Shown: positions 33,741 through 44,362, numbered from the stretch's first letter. The stretch is DNA of 64,000 nucleotides from Stakelama sediminis (GCF_014199335.1 NZ_JACIJI010000001.1:372001-436000); one strand, 5' to 3'. The notes: generated by a model from the sequence alone, not told the origin. Numbers and translations are program-made.

Positions 33741-35036
33741 TCACGCCACAGGAGCGAATTGTTCGACCGCAGCACGCAATTCGTCCAGCGTCGGCCCAGC
33801 CAGCGTGTGTTCCGCCTGTTCAAGCAACAGACGTGCCTCGCGCCGCAGCGCCGCGACCCGCAACGGCGACACATCGCCCTGGGCCGCTGCCGACAGCCCC
33901 TCGACAAACATGCGTGACGCAATGGCGTTTTCAGCGGCCGAAGCGCGCACCGATCCGAAGCCGCGCCGCACGAAATGGTCGAAATCGTCGGGCACGGCAT
34001 AGACACCATGCTCGCCATAGGGCCGCTGGTCGACATCGCATTCGAGGTTGCGCATGGCGAGTTGCGCGGTAGCCGCCGACAGCCAGTGCATACAGGTAAT
34101 CGCGGTGAAGGGATCGTTGATGCCCGGCGACAGCGCACGCAGAGCGATCTCGACAAGTTCGTCGAGCGAATATTCGATATCCTGACGCGGGGTGCGGAAT
34201 TCGCCCACCGCAAAGGCAGAATGAACGGCACGCTCCACCCGGTCGGCCAGCGCATCCTTCCCCTCCACCTCCGCAATCGGCATGGCGGGATGCACGAAGT
34301 CGCCGGGGCGCACCGTCAGCCGGATTCGCACGTCGCATTCCTGCGCCACCCCCGCCAGCGTGTCGAAATCGATCACCTCGACATAACCGGTCTTGCGCGC
34401 CCGCACGGGAACGGTCGCAGCGGCGGGCGGCATTCGCATCAGCGCACCGCGATCGGGATCAGGAAAGCGTCCCTCGATCTCCCGCATCGCACGCTCGCCG
34501 ATATTGGAAACGACGCTGTTGATCCGGATGCTGTCGGGCACATGGTGAAGGAAAAACACCAGCACGCCGACCGACAACAGCGTCAGTGCCATCGCGACGA
34601 TCAGCGAAACCTCCGGAACGAAAGCGCTTTCGCCGCCCTCGCCCGAGCTGCGGATCGTGCGCAATACCAGCAGGCAATAGACGAAGGTGGCGATGAAGGT
34701 GCCCAGCGTGAACTTGTTGCCGCGATCGGACATGAAGTTGGTCAGCAGGCGCGGACCGTAATTGCCGGAGGCATAGACGACCGCGGCGATGGTGATCGCG
34801 AACACCGTACCCGCCACGGAAATCATCGATCCGGCGATGGTGGAAAGCAGTGACCGCGCGCCATCCGGTTTCGACCCGTGAATCCAGGCCACTTCCTGCA
34901 CCCAGTGCTGCCCCATGCGCACATCGATCGCATAGGTGATGAGCGACAGGAAAATTGCCCCGACCGTCATCACGGCGGGCAGGAACCAGTAACTGGAATT
35001 CAGATCTTCGGCGATCTTGCGCAACCGGGCTTTCAT
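33741..35036 (-). CDS. DUF2254 family membrane protein
   Basis: 431 residues with four membrane helices in the first half (SYWFLPAVMTVGAIFLSLIT, ISVAGTVFAITIAAVVYASG, FTLGTFIATFVYCLLVLRTI, VSLIVAMALTLLSVGVLVFF) and a soluble C-terminal half. SGNYGPRLLTNFMSDRGNKF and LRALSPGINDPFTAITCMHW are hallmark stretches of DUF2254. Biological role unknown. Confidence 0.88.
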   Translation of the reverse strand: MKARLRKIAEDLNSSYWFLPAVMTVGAIFLSLITYAIDVRMGQHWVQEVAWIHGSKPDGARSLLSTIAGSMISVAGTVFAITIAAVVYASGNYGPRLLTNFMSDRGNKFTLGTFIATFVYCLLVLRTIRSSGEGGESAFVPEVSLIVAMALTLLSVGVLVFFLHHVPDSIRINSVVSNIGERAMREIEGRFPDPDRGALMRMPPAAATVPVRARKTGYVEVIDFDTLAGVAQECDVRIRLTVRPGDFVHPAMPIAEVEGKDALADRVERAVHSAFAVGEFRTPRQDIEYSLDELVEIALRALSPGINDPFTAITCMHWLSAATAQLAMRNLECDVDQRPYGEHGVYAVPDDFDHFVRRGFGSVRASAAENAIASRMFVEGLSAAAQGDVSPLRVAALRREARLLLEQAEHTLAGPTLDELRAAVEQFAPVA

Positions 35037-35114
35037 GGCAGCATGAACGTACCGGTCACGAAACGGTTCAGTGCAACGGCACAGTCAGTCGTCGGCCGCT
35101 GCACGAAAACCGTC

Positions 35115-36650
35115 TCAATACGCCCTTGCGACCAGAATACGCTCCACCGCCGGTTCGCCGGTGAAGATGCAGGCACCGTCCGCCGGTTTCGCATTCAGCG
35201 GCACGTTGCGGAAGGTCAGCTTGTGCGCTTTCAGCCGCTCGACCACCTTGTCCAGCGCCGCCCCCGTCGGGCGCGACCACTGTACCTCGACCCAGCCCGG
35301 ATATTTGCCGTTCTTGTCGAAATAATCGGCCAGCTTGTCGAAATCCGTAATCGAGCGCGAGATGCTCGCTTCCATACGTTCGCGCGCGCCTAGCAGCATC
35401 CGGGTCTGCATGCTTTCAAGGATAGCCTTCGCCTTGCCCAGCAACTCTCCACGCGGCACCGCCACGCTGTCGAGCTTGCCGTCTTCTCGATACAGCCGGT
35501 CGCGGCGCACGACCGAGACATTGCCGCCCGCGACATCGCGCCCGCCGACCTCGATGACGATCGGCGCGCCCTTCTTTACCCAACCCCAGCGCTTGGTGAC
35601 GGGTTTGACCTCACGCGTGTCCATCCACACCCGCAGCGGTTCGCCGAACGCGGTCTGTTTGCGCAGTTCGTACCACAGTTCGTTGCAATAGCGCTTGATC
35701 TGCTCATCCTCGGGACCACCGCGCAGCAGCGGTACGATGATGATCTGTTGCGGCGCGATCCGCGGCGGCACGCAAAGCCCGTCATCGTCGCCATGCGTCA
35801 TGATCATCCCGCCGATCATCCGTGTCGACATGCCCCAGCTTGTCGTCCAGGCATGTTCGAACTGGCCATCGCGATTCTGGAACTTGATATTCTGGGCCTG
35901 TGCGAAAGTGCGGCCCAGAAAATGCGACGTCCCCGCCTGAAGCGCCTTGCCGTCCTGCATCATCGCCTCGATCGACCAGGTCGCATCGGCGCCCGGAAAG
36001 CGCTCATTCTCCGGCTTTTCGCCCGCGATCACCGGCATCGCCACGCATTCCTCGGCAAAGCTGCGATAGACTTCCAGCATCCGCAGCGTTTCCTCACGCG
36101 CCTCTTCTTCGGTGGCATGGGCGGTATGCCCTTCCTGCCAGAGAAATTCGCTGGTGCGCAGGAACATGCGCGTGCGCATTTCCCAGCGCACGACATTAGC
36201 CCATTGGTTGATCAGCACCGGCAGATCGCGCCAGCTTTGAATCCAACGGGCAAAAGCGTTGCCGATTACCGTTTCAGAGGTCGGACGCACGACCAGCGGC
36301 TCTTCCAGCTTCGCTTCAGGATCGGGCACCAGCTTGCCGCTTTCATCCTGGACAAGCCGATGATGGGTGACGACCGCCATTTCCTTGGCAAAGCCGTCGA
36401 CATGCTCGGCCTCTTTCTCGAAATTCGACAGCGGGATAAAGATCGGAAAATAGCAGTTGTCGTGGCCGGTTTCCTTGATCCGGTCATCAAGCAGCCGCTG
36501 AATACGTTCCCAGATGCCATAGCCCCATGGCCGTATGACCATACAACCGCGAACACCCGATTCCTCGGCCAGGTCGGCCTCGGCAATGACGGCCTGATAC
36601 CATTGGGCGAAATCTTCGTCGCGAGTAACCGAAAGCGCGTGCTTGGCCAT
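35115..36650 (-). CDS. proS: Prolyl-tRNA synthetase (archaeal/eukaryotic-like type, no editing domain)
   Basis: A 511-residue class II aminoacyl-tRNA synthetase. Motifs: GVRGCMVIRPWGYGIWERIQ, QWANVVRWEMRTRMFLRTSE (motif 2) and the anticodon-side KPVTKRWGWVKKGAPIVIEV. It lacks the insertion used for editing in the long bacterial form. The start is ATG 36650, preceded by AGGA; the frame is open for another 231 codons but these are the antisense of the next gene, and an ATG at 36698 is a less likely start. Essential housekeeping enzyme. Confidence 0.93.
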   Translation of the reverse strand: MAKHALSVTRDEDFAQWYQAVIAEADLAEESGVRGCMVIRPWGYGIWERIQRLLDDRIKETGHDNCYFPIFIPLSNFEKEAEHVDGFAKEMAVVTHHRLVQDESGKLVPDPEAKLEEPLVVRPTSETVIGNAFARWIQSWRDLPVLINQWANVVRWEMRTRMFLRTSEFLWQEGHTAHATEEEAREETLRMLEVYRSFAEECVAMPVIAGEKPENERFPGADATWSIEAMMQDGKALQAGTSHFLGRTFAQAQNIKFQNRDGQFEHAWTTSWGMSTRMIGGMIMTHGDDDGLCVPPRIAPQQIIIVPLLRGGPEDEQIKRYCNELWYELRKQTAFGEPLRVWMDTREVKPVTKRWGWVKKGAPIVIEVGGRDVAGGNVSVVRRDRLYREDGKLDSVAVPRGELLGKAKAILESMQTRMLLGARERMEASISRSITDFDKLADYFDKNGKYPGWVEVQWSRPTGAALDKVVERLKAHKLTFRNVPLNAKPADGACIFTGEPAVERILVARAY

Positions 36651-36795
36651 GAATTCCTGCAAAGTCGTAAGTATGCCAAAGTTCCCGCTTAGCGACATCA
36701 GTCGCCGCGGCAAAGCCCTAGTCTGACAACTTGAACAGACAAAATAGTCGGCTCTGGCCATTGCCGCATCGCAGCATCGACCGTAGTGCCATGCG

Positions 36796-37689
36796 ATGCC
36801 GCGTGAAGATCGCATCCTGACCGGGCTGGCCCTGCGCCTGCTTTCGGCTTTCTGCCTCGCCAGTCTCGCCGCGCTGATCAAGCTGGCGCAAGCACAAGGC
36901 GCGAAGTTGCCTGAGATCATGTTCTTCCGCCAATGCGTCGCCGTGCCGATGCTGTTCATCATCATTGCCGCCGGGCCGGGACTGTCCGTGCTGCGTCCAA
37001 AACGCTTTCGCCCGATCGTCGTGCGCACCATCGTCGGCCTGATCGGCATGGTGTTTAATTTCGGAGCGATCCTGCTGCTGCCGCTTCCCGAAGCAACGAC
37101 GTTGCAGTTCACCGCGCCGATCTTCGCCACGATTCTCGGGGCACTGGTCCTGCGCGAACCAACCGGCTGGCATCGCTGGGGCGCGGTGGCGCTGGGCTTT
37201 GTCGGTGTGTTGATCGTGGCACAGCCGGGCAGCGGGGATATTCCGCTTACCGGAGCACTGGTCGGGCTGACGGCGGCATTCCTGATCGCTTCGATCGCAA
37301 TCCTGTTGCGCCATATCGGCCAGACCGAACATCCGCTCACCACCGTATTCTGGTTTTCGCTGCTTTCGGTGCCCGTGCTGACAATACCCTATTTCTTCTT
37401 TGCGCAGCCACACCCGGCGGAAACATGGATCGTTCTTGCATCGATCGGAATGGTCGGCGGCCTGGGGCAACTGGCGCTGACGTCCAGCGTGCGCTTCGCC
37501 CCCGTCTCCACCGTAGTGCCGATGGACTATTCAAGTCTGGTCTGGGCAACGGTCTATAGCTGGTGGCTGTTTGCGGTACTGCCGCCCGCTGCGACATGGG
37601 TAGGCGCGCCGGTGATTATCATCAGCGGACTGTATATCGTCTGGCGCGAACACCGGCTGAAACTGCGCGCTGCCACCACTGCGGCGTAA
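36796..37689 (+). CDS. EamA/DMT-family transporter
   Basis: 297 residues with ten hydrophobic segments in two halves, for example LFIIIAAGPGLSVL, TLQFTAPIFATILGALVLRE and PVLTIPYFFFA. The end of half one, LREPTGWHRWGAVALGFVGV and LIVAQPG, is the classic EamA signature. Second family member in the window after the partial gene at 1-479. The gene is divergent from proS. Substrate unknown. Confidence 0.9.
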   Translation: MPREDRILTGLALRLLSAFCLASLAALIKLAQAQGAKLPEIMFFRQCVAVPMLFIIIAAGPGLSVLRPKRFRPIVVRTIVGLIGMVFNFGAILLLPLPEATTLQFTAPIFATILGALVLREPTGWHRWGAVALGFVGVLIVAQPGSGDIPLTGALVGLTAAFLIASIAILLRHIGQTEHPLTTVFWFSLLSVPVLTIPYFFFAQPHPAETWIVLASIGMVGGLGQLALTSSVRFAPVSTVVPMDYSSLVWATVYSWWLFAVLPPAATWVGAPVIIISGLYIVWREHRLKLRAATTAA

Positions 37690-37692
37690 CCA

Positions 37693-38325
37693 TCAGTCGC
37701 GACGATAGACGACCAGCAGATTATTGGCGGGCATTTCGAACAGGCGGTCGAACACCAGCCCCTGTTCCTTCGCCGCCGCGCTGACCGCCTCCAGTCGCCG
37801 CAACCCCCAATGGGCATCGCGTATTCGCAACGACTGATCGAAGGCCAGATTGGACTCCGCCGTTTCGACCGCATCGCGCAGAAAGGGACCATAAAGGATC
37901 AGCGGCGCCCCATGCGACAGTAATCCTGCTGTTCCCGCCATCAGCCCCAGCGTAGCCTCCCACGGGCTGATATGGATCATATTGATGCACAGCACGGCAT
38001 CCGCATGTTCGATCGGCCATTGCGCGTCACTGGCATCCAGAAACAGCGGCGGACGGACATTTGCCAGCCCCTCGCACCATGCGGCGATGGACGCACGCGC
38101 GGTCGGATCGGCATCGCTGGGTTGCCAGATATGGCCGGGAAACAGTTTCGCGAACCATGCACAATGCTCGCCCGACCCGCTTGCGATTTCCAGCACCGTA
38201 CCGGTGATCGGCAACACTTCCTGCAGGCGCTCGGCGATCGCTTCGCGGTTGCGCAGCGTGGCTGGCGCGTGTTTGCGCACGTCGCCCCTCTGTTCGCCCG
38301 CAATCCAGGGTTCGGGATCAGGCAC
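37693..38325 (-). CDS. DUF938 SAM-dependent methyltransferase-like protein
   Basis: 210 residues. The SAM-binding glycine motif is VLEIASGSGEHCAWFAKLFP, preceded by KHAPATLRNREAIAERLQEV, a DUF938 hallmark; DAVLCINMIHISPWEATLGL and the end ANNLLVVYRRD complete the family pattern. Target unknown. Its start overlaps the end of the CcdC-like gene by eight bases. Confidence 0.9.
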   Translation of the reverse strand: MPDPEPWIAGEQRGDVRKHAPATLRNREAIAERLQEVLPITGTVLEIASGSGEHCAWFAKLFPGHIWQPSDADPTARASIAAWCEGLANVRPPLFLDASDAQWPIEHADAVLCINMIHISPWEATLGLMAGTAGLLSHGAPLILYGPFLRDAVETAESNLAFDQSLRIRDAHWGLRRLEAVSAAAKEQGLVFDRLFEMPANNLLVVYRRD

Positions 38326-38845
38326 GCGCGCGCGCCGCGTTCAGCATCCGCCGCGCGCGCAGAAACATCTCAAGTCGCTGAAGCGCGAACATCCCCAACG
38401 CAAAGGCGATCAGGACGTCCGTGACCAGCAGTGCGTTAATGTGCATGCTTGTCGCACTGCCCGATTCGGCCAGCATTCGCGCGCCCTCTCGCACGACGAT
38501 CAGCGCGACGATGAACAGGATCGCCGCAGGCGACGCCTTCTGGTTGAGCGCATGGGTTTCGGGGTCGATATGGATGTGCATCATCCGCCCGCGCTGCCAG
38601 CCGATTGCGCCGCCCGCCGCCAGCCCGACGAGCGACAGGCTCCAGCCGAGCGGCGACGGCAGATGCGATGCGAATGCCAGCACCGCGATGGCACCATATA
38701 GCGCCGGAACCACCCAGAGATATTCAAGGCGCAGTGGCCGCATCCTGCTCATGCGCCGCATCCGGAACGCCAGCACGACGCCGATCACCGCGAACATGAT
38801 CACATAGGAAATCCAGGGCGTCGGATGACCCGTATGAACCTGCAT
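38318..38845 (-). CDS. CcdC-like membrane protein
   Basis: 175 residues with five hydrophobic segments: WISYVIMFAVIGVVLAFRMR, LRLEYLWVVPALYGAIAVLA, GWSLSLVGLAAGGAIGWQRG, PAAILFIVALIVVREGA and INALLVTDVLIAFALGMFAL. The spacing and RMMHIHIDPETHALNQKASP suggest the CcdC/DUF1453 family, linked to cytochrome c biogenesis only by name. No heme or cytochrome gene is adjacent. Confidence 0.7.
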   Translation of the reverse strand: MQVHTGHPTPWISYVIMFAVIGVVLAFRMRRMSRMRPLRLEYLWVVPALYGAIAVLAFASHLPSPLGWSLSLVGLAAGGAIGWQRGRMMHIHIDPETHALNQKASPAAILFIVALIVVREGARMLAESGSATSMHINALLVTDVLIAFALGMFALQRLEMFLRARRMLNAARARA

Positions 38846-38906
38846 CTTTCAATCCCCCGGCCGCTTTCTTCGACGGGGTTCTATCACAGTCATTGCCCGA
38901 TGCCAG

Positions 38907-39791
38907 TCAGTGATGGATCTCGCGCACCACCTGTGCGTGGGCCAGCAGGGCAAACAGTGCGGTGCCGCCGATGACATTGCCGATAAAGGCAGGCAGGATA
39001 TAACCGCCGACCGCATCGAGCGGGCTCATCGTACCCTCCAGCATCAGCAGCCATGCCTCCGCCGATCCGACCACGACATGCGCGAAATCGCCCAGCGCGA
39101 TCAGCCAGGTAAGCAGCGCGATGATCAGCACCCGTTCACCCGACGCGCTGGGCAAGATCCACACCAGCGCCGCAATCAGGAACCCGCTGGGAATGCCGCT
39201 CAACAGCACATGGCCGAACCCATGCCCCAGAATGCCGCGGCTGACCGCGCTGATTGCGCCGCCGATTTCCGGCGACCCGAACCCGCCCGCCAGCGTGAAC
39301 AGCGCAAACGCGAAGGTTCCGGCAAGATTGGCGACCAGCACCAGCGCCCAGAGCCGGGCGGTCCGGCCGAAACTGGGCCAGCTTGGCTGGGTGGCGAGCG
39401 GCAGCACCGCCGTCACCGTACTTTCGGTGAACAATTGCAACCGTCCCATAATAACGATCAGAAAGCCGAAGGCATAACCGAAGCTGGCGATGATCGGGCG
39501 CGCCGGGCCTTCGGGCAGGTTCAGCGTCAGGATCGCTTCGGCAAGGATCGACATGCCCATCGCCACGCCCGCCGCCAGCCCCGACCAGAGCAGTGACAGC
39601 GCGGGACGTTTCAGTTCCTCCAGTCCCTGTCGCCGGATTGCCTCATGCACGATTTTCGCCGGGGGCGCGCGGCGCTCCTCAACGTCGATTTCCTCATCAT
39701 GGCTGAGATGCGTCGCACCCTCCTCGCTATCGGGAGGTGCCTCGCCGGTGCGGGCCTGATGCCCGCGATGATCGGAAGAGCCTGTTGCCAT
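38907..39791 (-). CDS. Formate/nitrite transporter (FNT) family protein
   Basis: 294 residues. A soluble, charged N-terminal extension of about 55 residues (SDHRGHQARTGEAPPDSEEG ... DVEERRAPPAKIVHEAIRRQ) precedes the six-helix channel domain with SLLWSGLAAGVAMGMSILAE, FGFLIVIMGRLQLFTESTV and GFGHVLLSGIPSGFLIAALV. The extended class includes YfdC-like members. Transported anion unknown. A hairpin overlaps the start. Confidence 0.85.
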   Translation of the reverse strand: MATGSSDHRGHQARTGEAPPDSEEGATHLSHDEEIDVEERRAPPAKIVHEAIRRQGLEELKRPALSLLWSGLAAGVAMGMSILAEAILTLNLPEGPARPIIASFGYAFGFLIVIMGRLQLFTESTVTAVLPLATQPSWPSFGRTARLWALVLVANLAGTFAFALFTLAGGFGSPEIGGAISAVSRGILGHGFGHVLLSGIPSGFLIAALVWILPSASGERVLIIALLTWLIALGDFAHVVVGSAEAWLLMLEGTMSPLDAVGGYILPAFIGNVIGGTALFALLAHAQVVREIHH

Positions 39792-39817
39792 CGCCCGACG
39801 ACGCCGGGCGACGGCAA
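39785..39817 (-). promoter_or_regulatory. Inverted repeat over the FNT start codon
   Basis: A 12-base-pair stem with one mismatch (arms 39785-39797 and 39805-39817, loop 7 bases) spans the FNT start ATG at 39791 and lies 11 bases after the gcvPB stop. On the minus strand there is no T tract, so it may be a weak terminator of the gcv operon or a structure masking the FNT start. Confidence 0.4.
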
Positions 39818-39827
39818 AGGTTCCCGG

Positions 39828-41399
39828 TTATTCCGCCGCCTCGGCCTGTTGCGGTTCGTTCCACACCAGGACTGGCTTGCGCGCAGCCTGCGTTTCATCG
39901 AGACGACGACGCGGCGCATAATAGGGCGCACCCTTCAACGCTTCATCGCCTGCCTTGGCGCGTTCCGCCACCGAACGCAGTGCGCCGATGAACTGATCCA
40001 GCGTATCCTTCGACTCGGTTTCGGTCGGCTCGACCAGCATCGCGCCGTGAACGACGAGCGGGAAATACATCGTCATCGGATGATACCCTTCGTCGATCAG
40101 CGCCTTGGCGATGTCGAGCGTAGTGAAACCTTCGGCCAGACCGGCATCGGAGAAGATCGCCTCATGCATACACGGACCCGACGCGGCGAACGGCGCGTCG
40201 AGCACATCCTCCAGACTACGCAGGATGTAATTGGCGTTGAGCACGGCATCCTCCGCCACCTGTTTCAGCCCGTCGGCGCCGTGGCTGAGGATATAGGCGA
40301 GCGCACGGGTGAACATGCCCATCTGACCGTGGAACGCGACCATGCGCCCGAACGAGCGGGCATGATGTTCGCCGGCAGTTTCCTCCTCGACCAGCGCGAA
40401 ACCGTCCGCCGTCTTTTCGACGAAGGGCAGCGGCGCGAAGGAAGTCAGCGCTTCGGAAAACACCACCGGGCCGGAGCCGGGTCCACCGCCGCCATGCGGG
40501 GTGGAGAAGGTCTTGTGCAGGTTGATGTGCATCGCATCGACGCCCAGGTCGCCGGGGCGCACGCGCCCGACGATCGCGTTGAAATTGGCGCCGTCGCAAT
40601 AAACCAGCGCGCCCGCCGCGTGCACTGCGTCCGAGATCGCCTTCATATCGCGTTCGAACAGCCCGCAGGTATTGGGGTTGGTGATCATCACCGCGGCGAC
40701 GTCCGGCCCAAGCCGTTCCTGCAACGCGGCCAGATCGACGCGGCCGTCCTTCGTCGCCGGGATATTCTCGACCTTGTACCCGGCAAAGGCGGCGGTGGCA
40801 GGATTGGTGCCGTGCGCGCTTTCGGGCACCAGAATCACGGACCGCGTATCGCCGCGCGCTTCCAGCGCCGCACGGATGGCAAGGATGCCGCACAGTTCGC
40901 CATGCGCGCCCGCCTTCGGGCTCATCGCCACCGAATGCATACCGGTCAGCGTTACCAGCCAGTGCGCAAGCTGATGGATCACCTCCAGCGCCCCCTGTAC
41001 CGTGTCGACGGGTTGCAGCGGATGAATATCGGCGAAACCCGGCATCCGCGCGACGCGCTCATTGAGGCGCGGATTATGCTTCATCGTGCAGCTTCCCAGC
41101 GGGAAGAGGCCGAGGTCGATCGCGTAATTCTGACGGCTGAGGCGGGTATAATGGCGCACCGTTTCCGGCTCGGAAAGACCGGGCAAACCGATATCTGCCT
41201 TGCGCTCCAGACCGCCGAGGCGCGAGGCCGGAGCCTTTACCTCCTCGATATCCAGACCGGTATTGCTCAGCTTGCCGATCTCGAACAGCAATGGCTCTTC
41301 CAGCATCAGCGCACGATTGCCGGTATAGGTCGCCGGGCCGCCGCAGCCATTGCCGCTATTGCCCATTTCCGGGCGCCATCCGCTCTGATTGATGCTCAT
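39828..41399 (-). CDS. gcvPB: Glycine dehydrogenase (decarboxylating) subunit 2, P protein
   Basis: 523 residues, half of the split P protein, which decarboxylates glycine and passes the aminomethyl group to the lipoyl arm of GcvH. The PLP-binding lysine is Lys296 in [20 protein letters not shown]. It begins with a short Gly/Asn-rich segment and matches the family along its length. Its start overlaps the gcvPA stop (ATGA), favouring equal synthesis of both subunits. Confidence 0.96.
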   Translation of the reverse strand: MSINQSGWRPEMGNSGNGCGGPATYTGNRALMLEEPLLFEIGKLSNTGLDIEEVKAPASRLGGLERKADIGLPGLSEPETVRHYTRLSRQNYAIDLGLFPLGSCTMKHNPRLNERVARMPGFADIHPLQPVDTVQGALEVIHQLAHWLVTLTGMHSVAMSPKAGAHGELCGILAIRAALEARGDTRSVILVPESAHGTNPATAAFAGYKVENIPATKDGRVDLAALQERLGPDVAAVMITNPNTCGLFERDMKAISDAVHAAGALVYCDGANFNAIVGRVRPGDLGVDAMHINLHKTFSTPHGGGGPGSGPVVFSEALTSFAPLPFVEKTADGFALVEEETAGEHHARSFGRMVAFHGQMGMFTRALAYILSHGADGLKQVAEDAVLNANYILRSLEDVLDAPFAASGPCMHEAIFSDAGLAEGFTTLDIAKALIDEGYHPMTMYFPLVVHGAMLVEPTETESKDTLDQFIGALRSVAERAKAGDEALKGAPYYAPRRRLDETQAARKPVLVWNEPQQAEAAE

Positions 41400-42757
41400 G
41401 CCAGCGCCTCCTGCAGCCCTGTTGCCAGGGCTTCGATATCCTCATCCGTCACGGTTTCGGTGACAGCGACGACTAGCCCGTTGGCCAGTTCCGCCGCCTC
41501 GGGGAACAGCCGACCCAGCGACACGCCCGCCAGCACGCCCCTGTCCGCCAGTGCGCGGACGACCGGGCGCGCTTCCTGCGACAGTTTCACGGTGAATTCG
41601 TTGAAGAAAGCATCGCTGACCAGTTCAACGCCGGGCACCTTTGACAGTCGTTCGGCGGCCTGACAGGCGCGGGCATGGTTGGCGGCGGCGAGCTTGCGCA
41701 ACCCCGCCTCGCCCAGCAGCGTCATGTGGATCGAAAAAGCCAGCGCACACAGGCCGGAATTGGTGCAGATATTCGACGTCGCCTTTTCACGACGGATATG
41801 CTGCTCGCGCGTCGACAGCGTCAGTACGAAACCGCGCTTGCCTTCCGAATCGGTGGTTTCGCCGCACAGTCTCCCCGGCATCTGCCGCACCAGCTTTTGC
41901 GAACAGCCGAACAGCCCCAGATACGGCCCGCCGAATTGCAGGCCGACGCCGATCGACTGGCCTTCGCCGACGACGATATCGGCACCCATCTCACCGGGCG
42001 ATTTGATCGCGCCCAGCGCCACCGGCTCGGTCACGACCGCGATCAGCAGCGCCTTTTTCGCATGGCAGGCATCGGCAAGGTCGGACAGATCGCCGATCCG
42101 GCCGAGAATATCGGGATATTGCACGACCACGCACGAAGTATCGTCATCGATCTGCCCGATCAGGTCGGCGGTGTCGGGTTCGGCTGTCAGTGTCGGCGTC
42201 GCCGTGACAAGGTGATCCCCGGTGAACTTCGCCATGGTGTTGGCGACCGAGACATAATGCGGATGCAGCCCGCCCGACAGGATCGCCTTTGCCCGCTTCG
42301 TCACCCGGCGCGCCATCGTGATCGCTTCCCAGCAGGCGGTCGATCCATCATACATCGACGCGTTGGCGACATCGACACCGAACAGGCGCGCGACCTGAGT
42401 CTGGAACTCGAACAGCATCTGCAGCGTGCCCTGCGCGATTTCCGGCTGATAGGGCGTATAGGCGGTCAGAAACTCGCCGCGCTGAATGATGTGATCGACG
42501 GTCGCGGGCACGTGATGCTTGTATGCGCCGCAGCCGAGGAAGAACGGGCCATCGCCCGCCGTCTGATTCTTCGCCGCCAGCCGCGACATATGCCGCTCGA
42601 CCGCCATCTCACTGGCATGGGGAGGCAGATCACGGATCGGCCCGTCGAGCCGTGCGGCTTCGGGCACGTCGGCGAACAGATCGTCGATGGTTTTTGCGCC
42701 GACCTTTGCAAGCATCGCCTGCCGGTCGGACGGAGTGAGGGGAAGGTACCGCATCAA
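41396..42757 (-). CDS. gcvPA: Glycine dehydrogenase (decarboxylating) subunit 1, P protein
   Basis: 453 residues. [20 protein letters not shown] and [20 protein letters not shown] are signature regions of the N-terminal half of Gcv[21 protein letters not shown] follows. It lacks the PLP lysine, which is in gcvPB. The gene lies 107 bases after gcvH, a gap filled with a repeat element. Confidence 0.96.
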   Translation of the reverse strand: MMRYLPLTPSDRQAMLAKVGAKTIDDLFADVPEAARLDGPIRDLPPHASEMAVERHMSRLAAKNQTAGDGPFFLGCGAYKHHVPATVDHIIQRGEFLTAYTPYQPEIAQGTLQMLFEFQTQVARLFGVDVANASMYDGSTACWEAITMARRVTKRAKAILSGGLHPHYVSVANTMAKFTGDHLVTATPTLTAEPDTADLIGQIDDDTSCVVVQYPDILGRIGDLSDLADACHAKKALLIAVVTEPVALGAIKSPGEMGADIVVGEGQSIGVGLQFGGPYLGLFGCSQKLVRQMPGRLCGETTDSEGKRGFVLTLSTREQHIRREKATSNICTNSGLCALAFSIHMTLLGEAGLRKLAAANHARACQAAERLSKVPGVELVSDAFFNEFTVKLSQEARPVVRALADRGVLAGVSLGRLFPEAAELANGLVVAVTETVTDEDIEALATGLQEALA

Positions 42758-42769
42758 AAATTCCTGAAT

Positions 42770-42855
42770 GGCGTCGCCCCGGCGCGGACCGGGGTCTCAT
42801 GCAGCAAGCCAGTGTCGCCTGCCGCGAGCGATGCCGGCTTACGCCGGCATGACGT
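42770..42855. repeat. Intergenic repeat element between gcvH and gcvPA
   Basis: Contains GCGTCGCCCCGGCGCGGACC, followed by GGGGTCTC, and an 8-base-pair hairpin ATGCCGGC-TTAC-GCCGGCAT at 42831-42850. This layout resembles the REP-type elements common in alphaproteobacteria. It lies inside the gcv operon, after the gcvH stop (42864) in transcription order and before gcvPA. Confidence 0.7.
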
Positions 42856-42863
42856 TGGCTTCC

Positions 42864-43235
42864 TTACAGCGATTCGACGAACTTCTTGTATTTGGATTCG
42901 TCCATCAGGCCGTCGAGTTCGCCCGCATCGCGCAGTTCCAGCTTGAAAAACCAGCCTTCGCCTTCGGGATCTTCGTTGACCAGCGCGGGATTGTCGTCGA
43001 GTGCGCTGTTGCCTTCGGTCACCGTGCCGGAAACCGGCGAATAGACGTCGGACGCAGCCTTGACCGATTCAACCACCGCGGCTTCGTCGCCCTTGGCGAA
43101 CTGCTTGCCGTCTTCAGGCGTTTCGACGAACACGATGTCGCCGAGCTGGCCTTGCGCATAATCGGTGATGCCGACGGTCGCGATATCGCCGTCGAGATCG
43201 ATCCATTCATGGTCTTCGGTAAAATAACGGCTCAT
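42864..43235 (-). CDS. gcvH: Glycine cleavage system H protein
   Basis: 123-residue lipoyl carrier that shuttles the aminomethyl group between P, T and L proteins. The lipoylated lysine is Lys59 in [20 protein letters not shown]. The start [20 protein letters not shown] is normal. Its start overlaps the gcvT stop by ATGA. Confidence 0.97.
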   Translation of the reverse strand: MSRYFTEDHEWIDLDGDIATVGITDYAQGQLGDIVFVETPEDGKQFAKGDEAAVVESVKAASDVYSPVSGTVTEGNSALDDNPALVNEDPEGEGWFFKLELRDAGELDGLMDESKYKKFVESL

Positions 43236-44362
43236 TTCGATGCTCCTGCACGAACATAGCGATGGGGAACGAAGGGCATGGCTGCAACCTTCGCCTGATG
43301 GATCTTGCCGCGCTGGCCCAGTTGCACGGCGGTGCCGGGCTCGGCCATCGCGACCGGCACATAGGCCATGGCGATCGGCTTACCGACGCTGGGAGCGAAC
43401 CCTCCGGAAGTGACGCGGCCGACCATATTGCCTTCGGCGTCCAGCACATCGGCACCTTCGCGTACCGGCTGGCGTCCGTCGATGATCAGGCCGACACGCT
43501 TTTGCACGGCACCGTTTTCGCGCTCCGCCAGAATGCGCTCGGCACCCGGAAAACCGCCCTCTTCGCGGCGGCGCTTGGACAACGCAAAACCCAGATCGGC
43601 CATGACCGGCGTGGTTTCGGGGTCGAGATCATGGCCATAGAGCGGCAACCCGGCCTCAAGCCGCAGCGAATCGCGCGCGCCCAGCCCGATCGGCTTCACC
43701 TCCGGTTCGGCGCAGAGTGCATCGGCAAAGGCGGTCGCGGCTTCGGCAGGCAGCGAAATCTCAAACCCGTCCTCACCGGTATAGCCCGAACGGCTGATCC
43801 ACAACGCATGCCCCTGCCATTCGAACCCCGCACCGCGCATGAACACCAGATCGGTCACGCCCGGCACCAGCCGTGCCAGCGCATCCACCGCCTTTGGTCC
43901 CTGCAGCGCCAGCAGTGCCTGATCCTCCAGATGGTTGATGGTGATCTTGTCGGACAGATATTCACGCAGATGCGCGATATCGTCCCATTTCACCGCACCG
44001 TTGACGACCATGTAGAGAGTGTCACCCGCATTGGTGACCATCAGGTCATCGAGAATGCCGCCATTATCGGCAAGCAGCAGCGAATAGCGCATCCGTCCCG
44101 GTTTCAGCGCGGCAATATCGCCGGGCACCAGCGTTTCCAGCGCTGCGACCACATCGTCACCGGAAAGATGCAACTGGCCCATATGGCTGACGTCGAACAG
44201 CCCGGCCGATTCGCGCGTCCATTGATGTTCGGCCATGATTCCGTCGAACTGCACCGGCATCCAGTATCCGGCAAAGGGCACCATCCGCCCGCCATGCGCC
44301 CGGTGCCAGCCGTCGAGCGGCAGGGTCAGCGTTTCCAGTTCGGTTTCGTTCGTTTCGCTCAA
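43232..44362 (-). CDS. gcvT: Glycine cleavage system aminomethyltransferase (T protein)
   Basis: About 376 residues; transfers the methylene group to tetrahydrofolate and frees ammonia. Conserved parts: [51 protein letters not shown] and [23 protein letters not shown] 44362 ([20 protein letters not shown]) has GGAG eight bases upstream and fits homologue N termini better than ATG 44398, which adds a 12-residue Arg/Phe segment and lies further from a GGAG. Preceded by a glycine riboswitch. Confidence 0.92.
   Translation of the reverse strand: MSETNETELETLTLPLDGWHRAHGGRMVPFAGYWMPVQFDGIMAEHQWTRESAGLFDVSHMGQLHLSGDDVVAALETLVPGDIAALKPGRMRYSLLLADNGGILDDLMVTNAGDTLYMVVNGAVKWDDIAHLREYLSDKITINHLEDQALLALQGPKAVDALARLVPGVTDLVFMRGAGFEWQGHALWISRSGYTGEDGFEISLPAEAATAFADALCAEPEVKPIGLGARDSLRLEAGLPLYGHDLDPETTPVMADLGFALSKRRREEGGFPGAERILAERENGAVQKRVGLIIDGRQPVREGADVLDAEGNMVGRVTSGGFAPSVGKPIAMAYVPVAMAEPGTAVQLGQRGKIHQAKVAAMPFVPHRYVRAGASK

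Noticed and set aside
36651..37343. In-frame 231-codon extension before proS.
   Set aside because: It runs opposite the EamA transporter gene; proS motifs begin just after ATG 36650, which has a good ribosome binding site.
41675..42946. A 423-codon plus-strand frame opposite gcvPA.
   Set aside because: Antisense shadow of the gcv operon; gcvPA is a clear match over its whole length.
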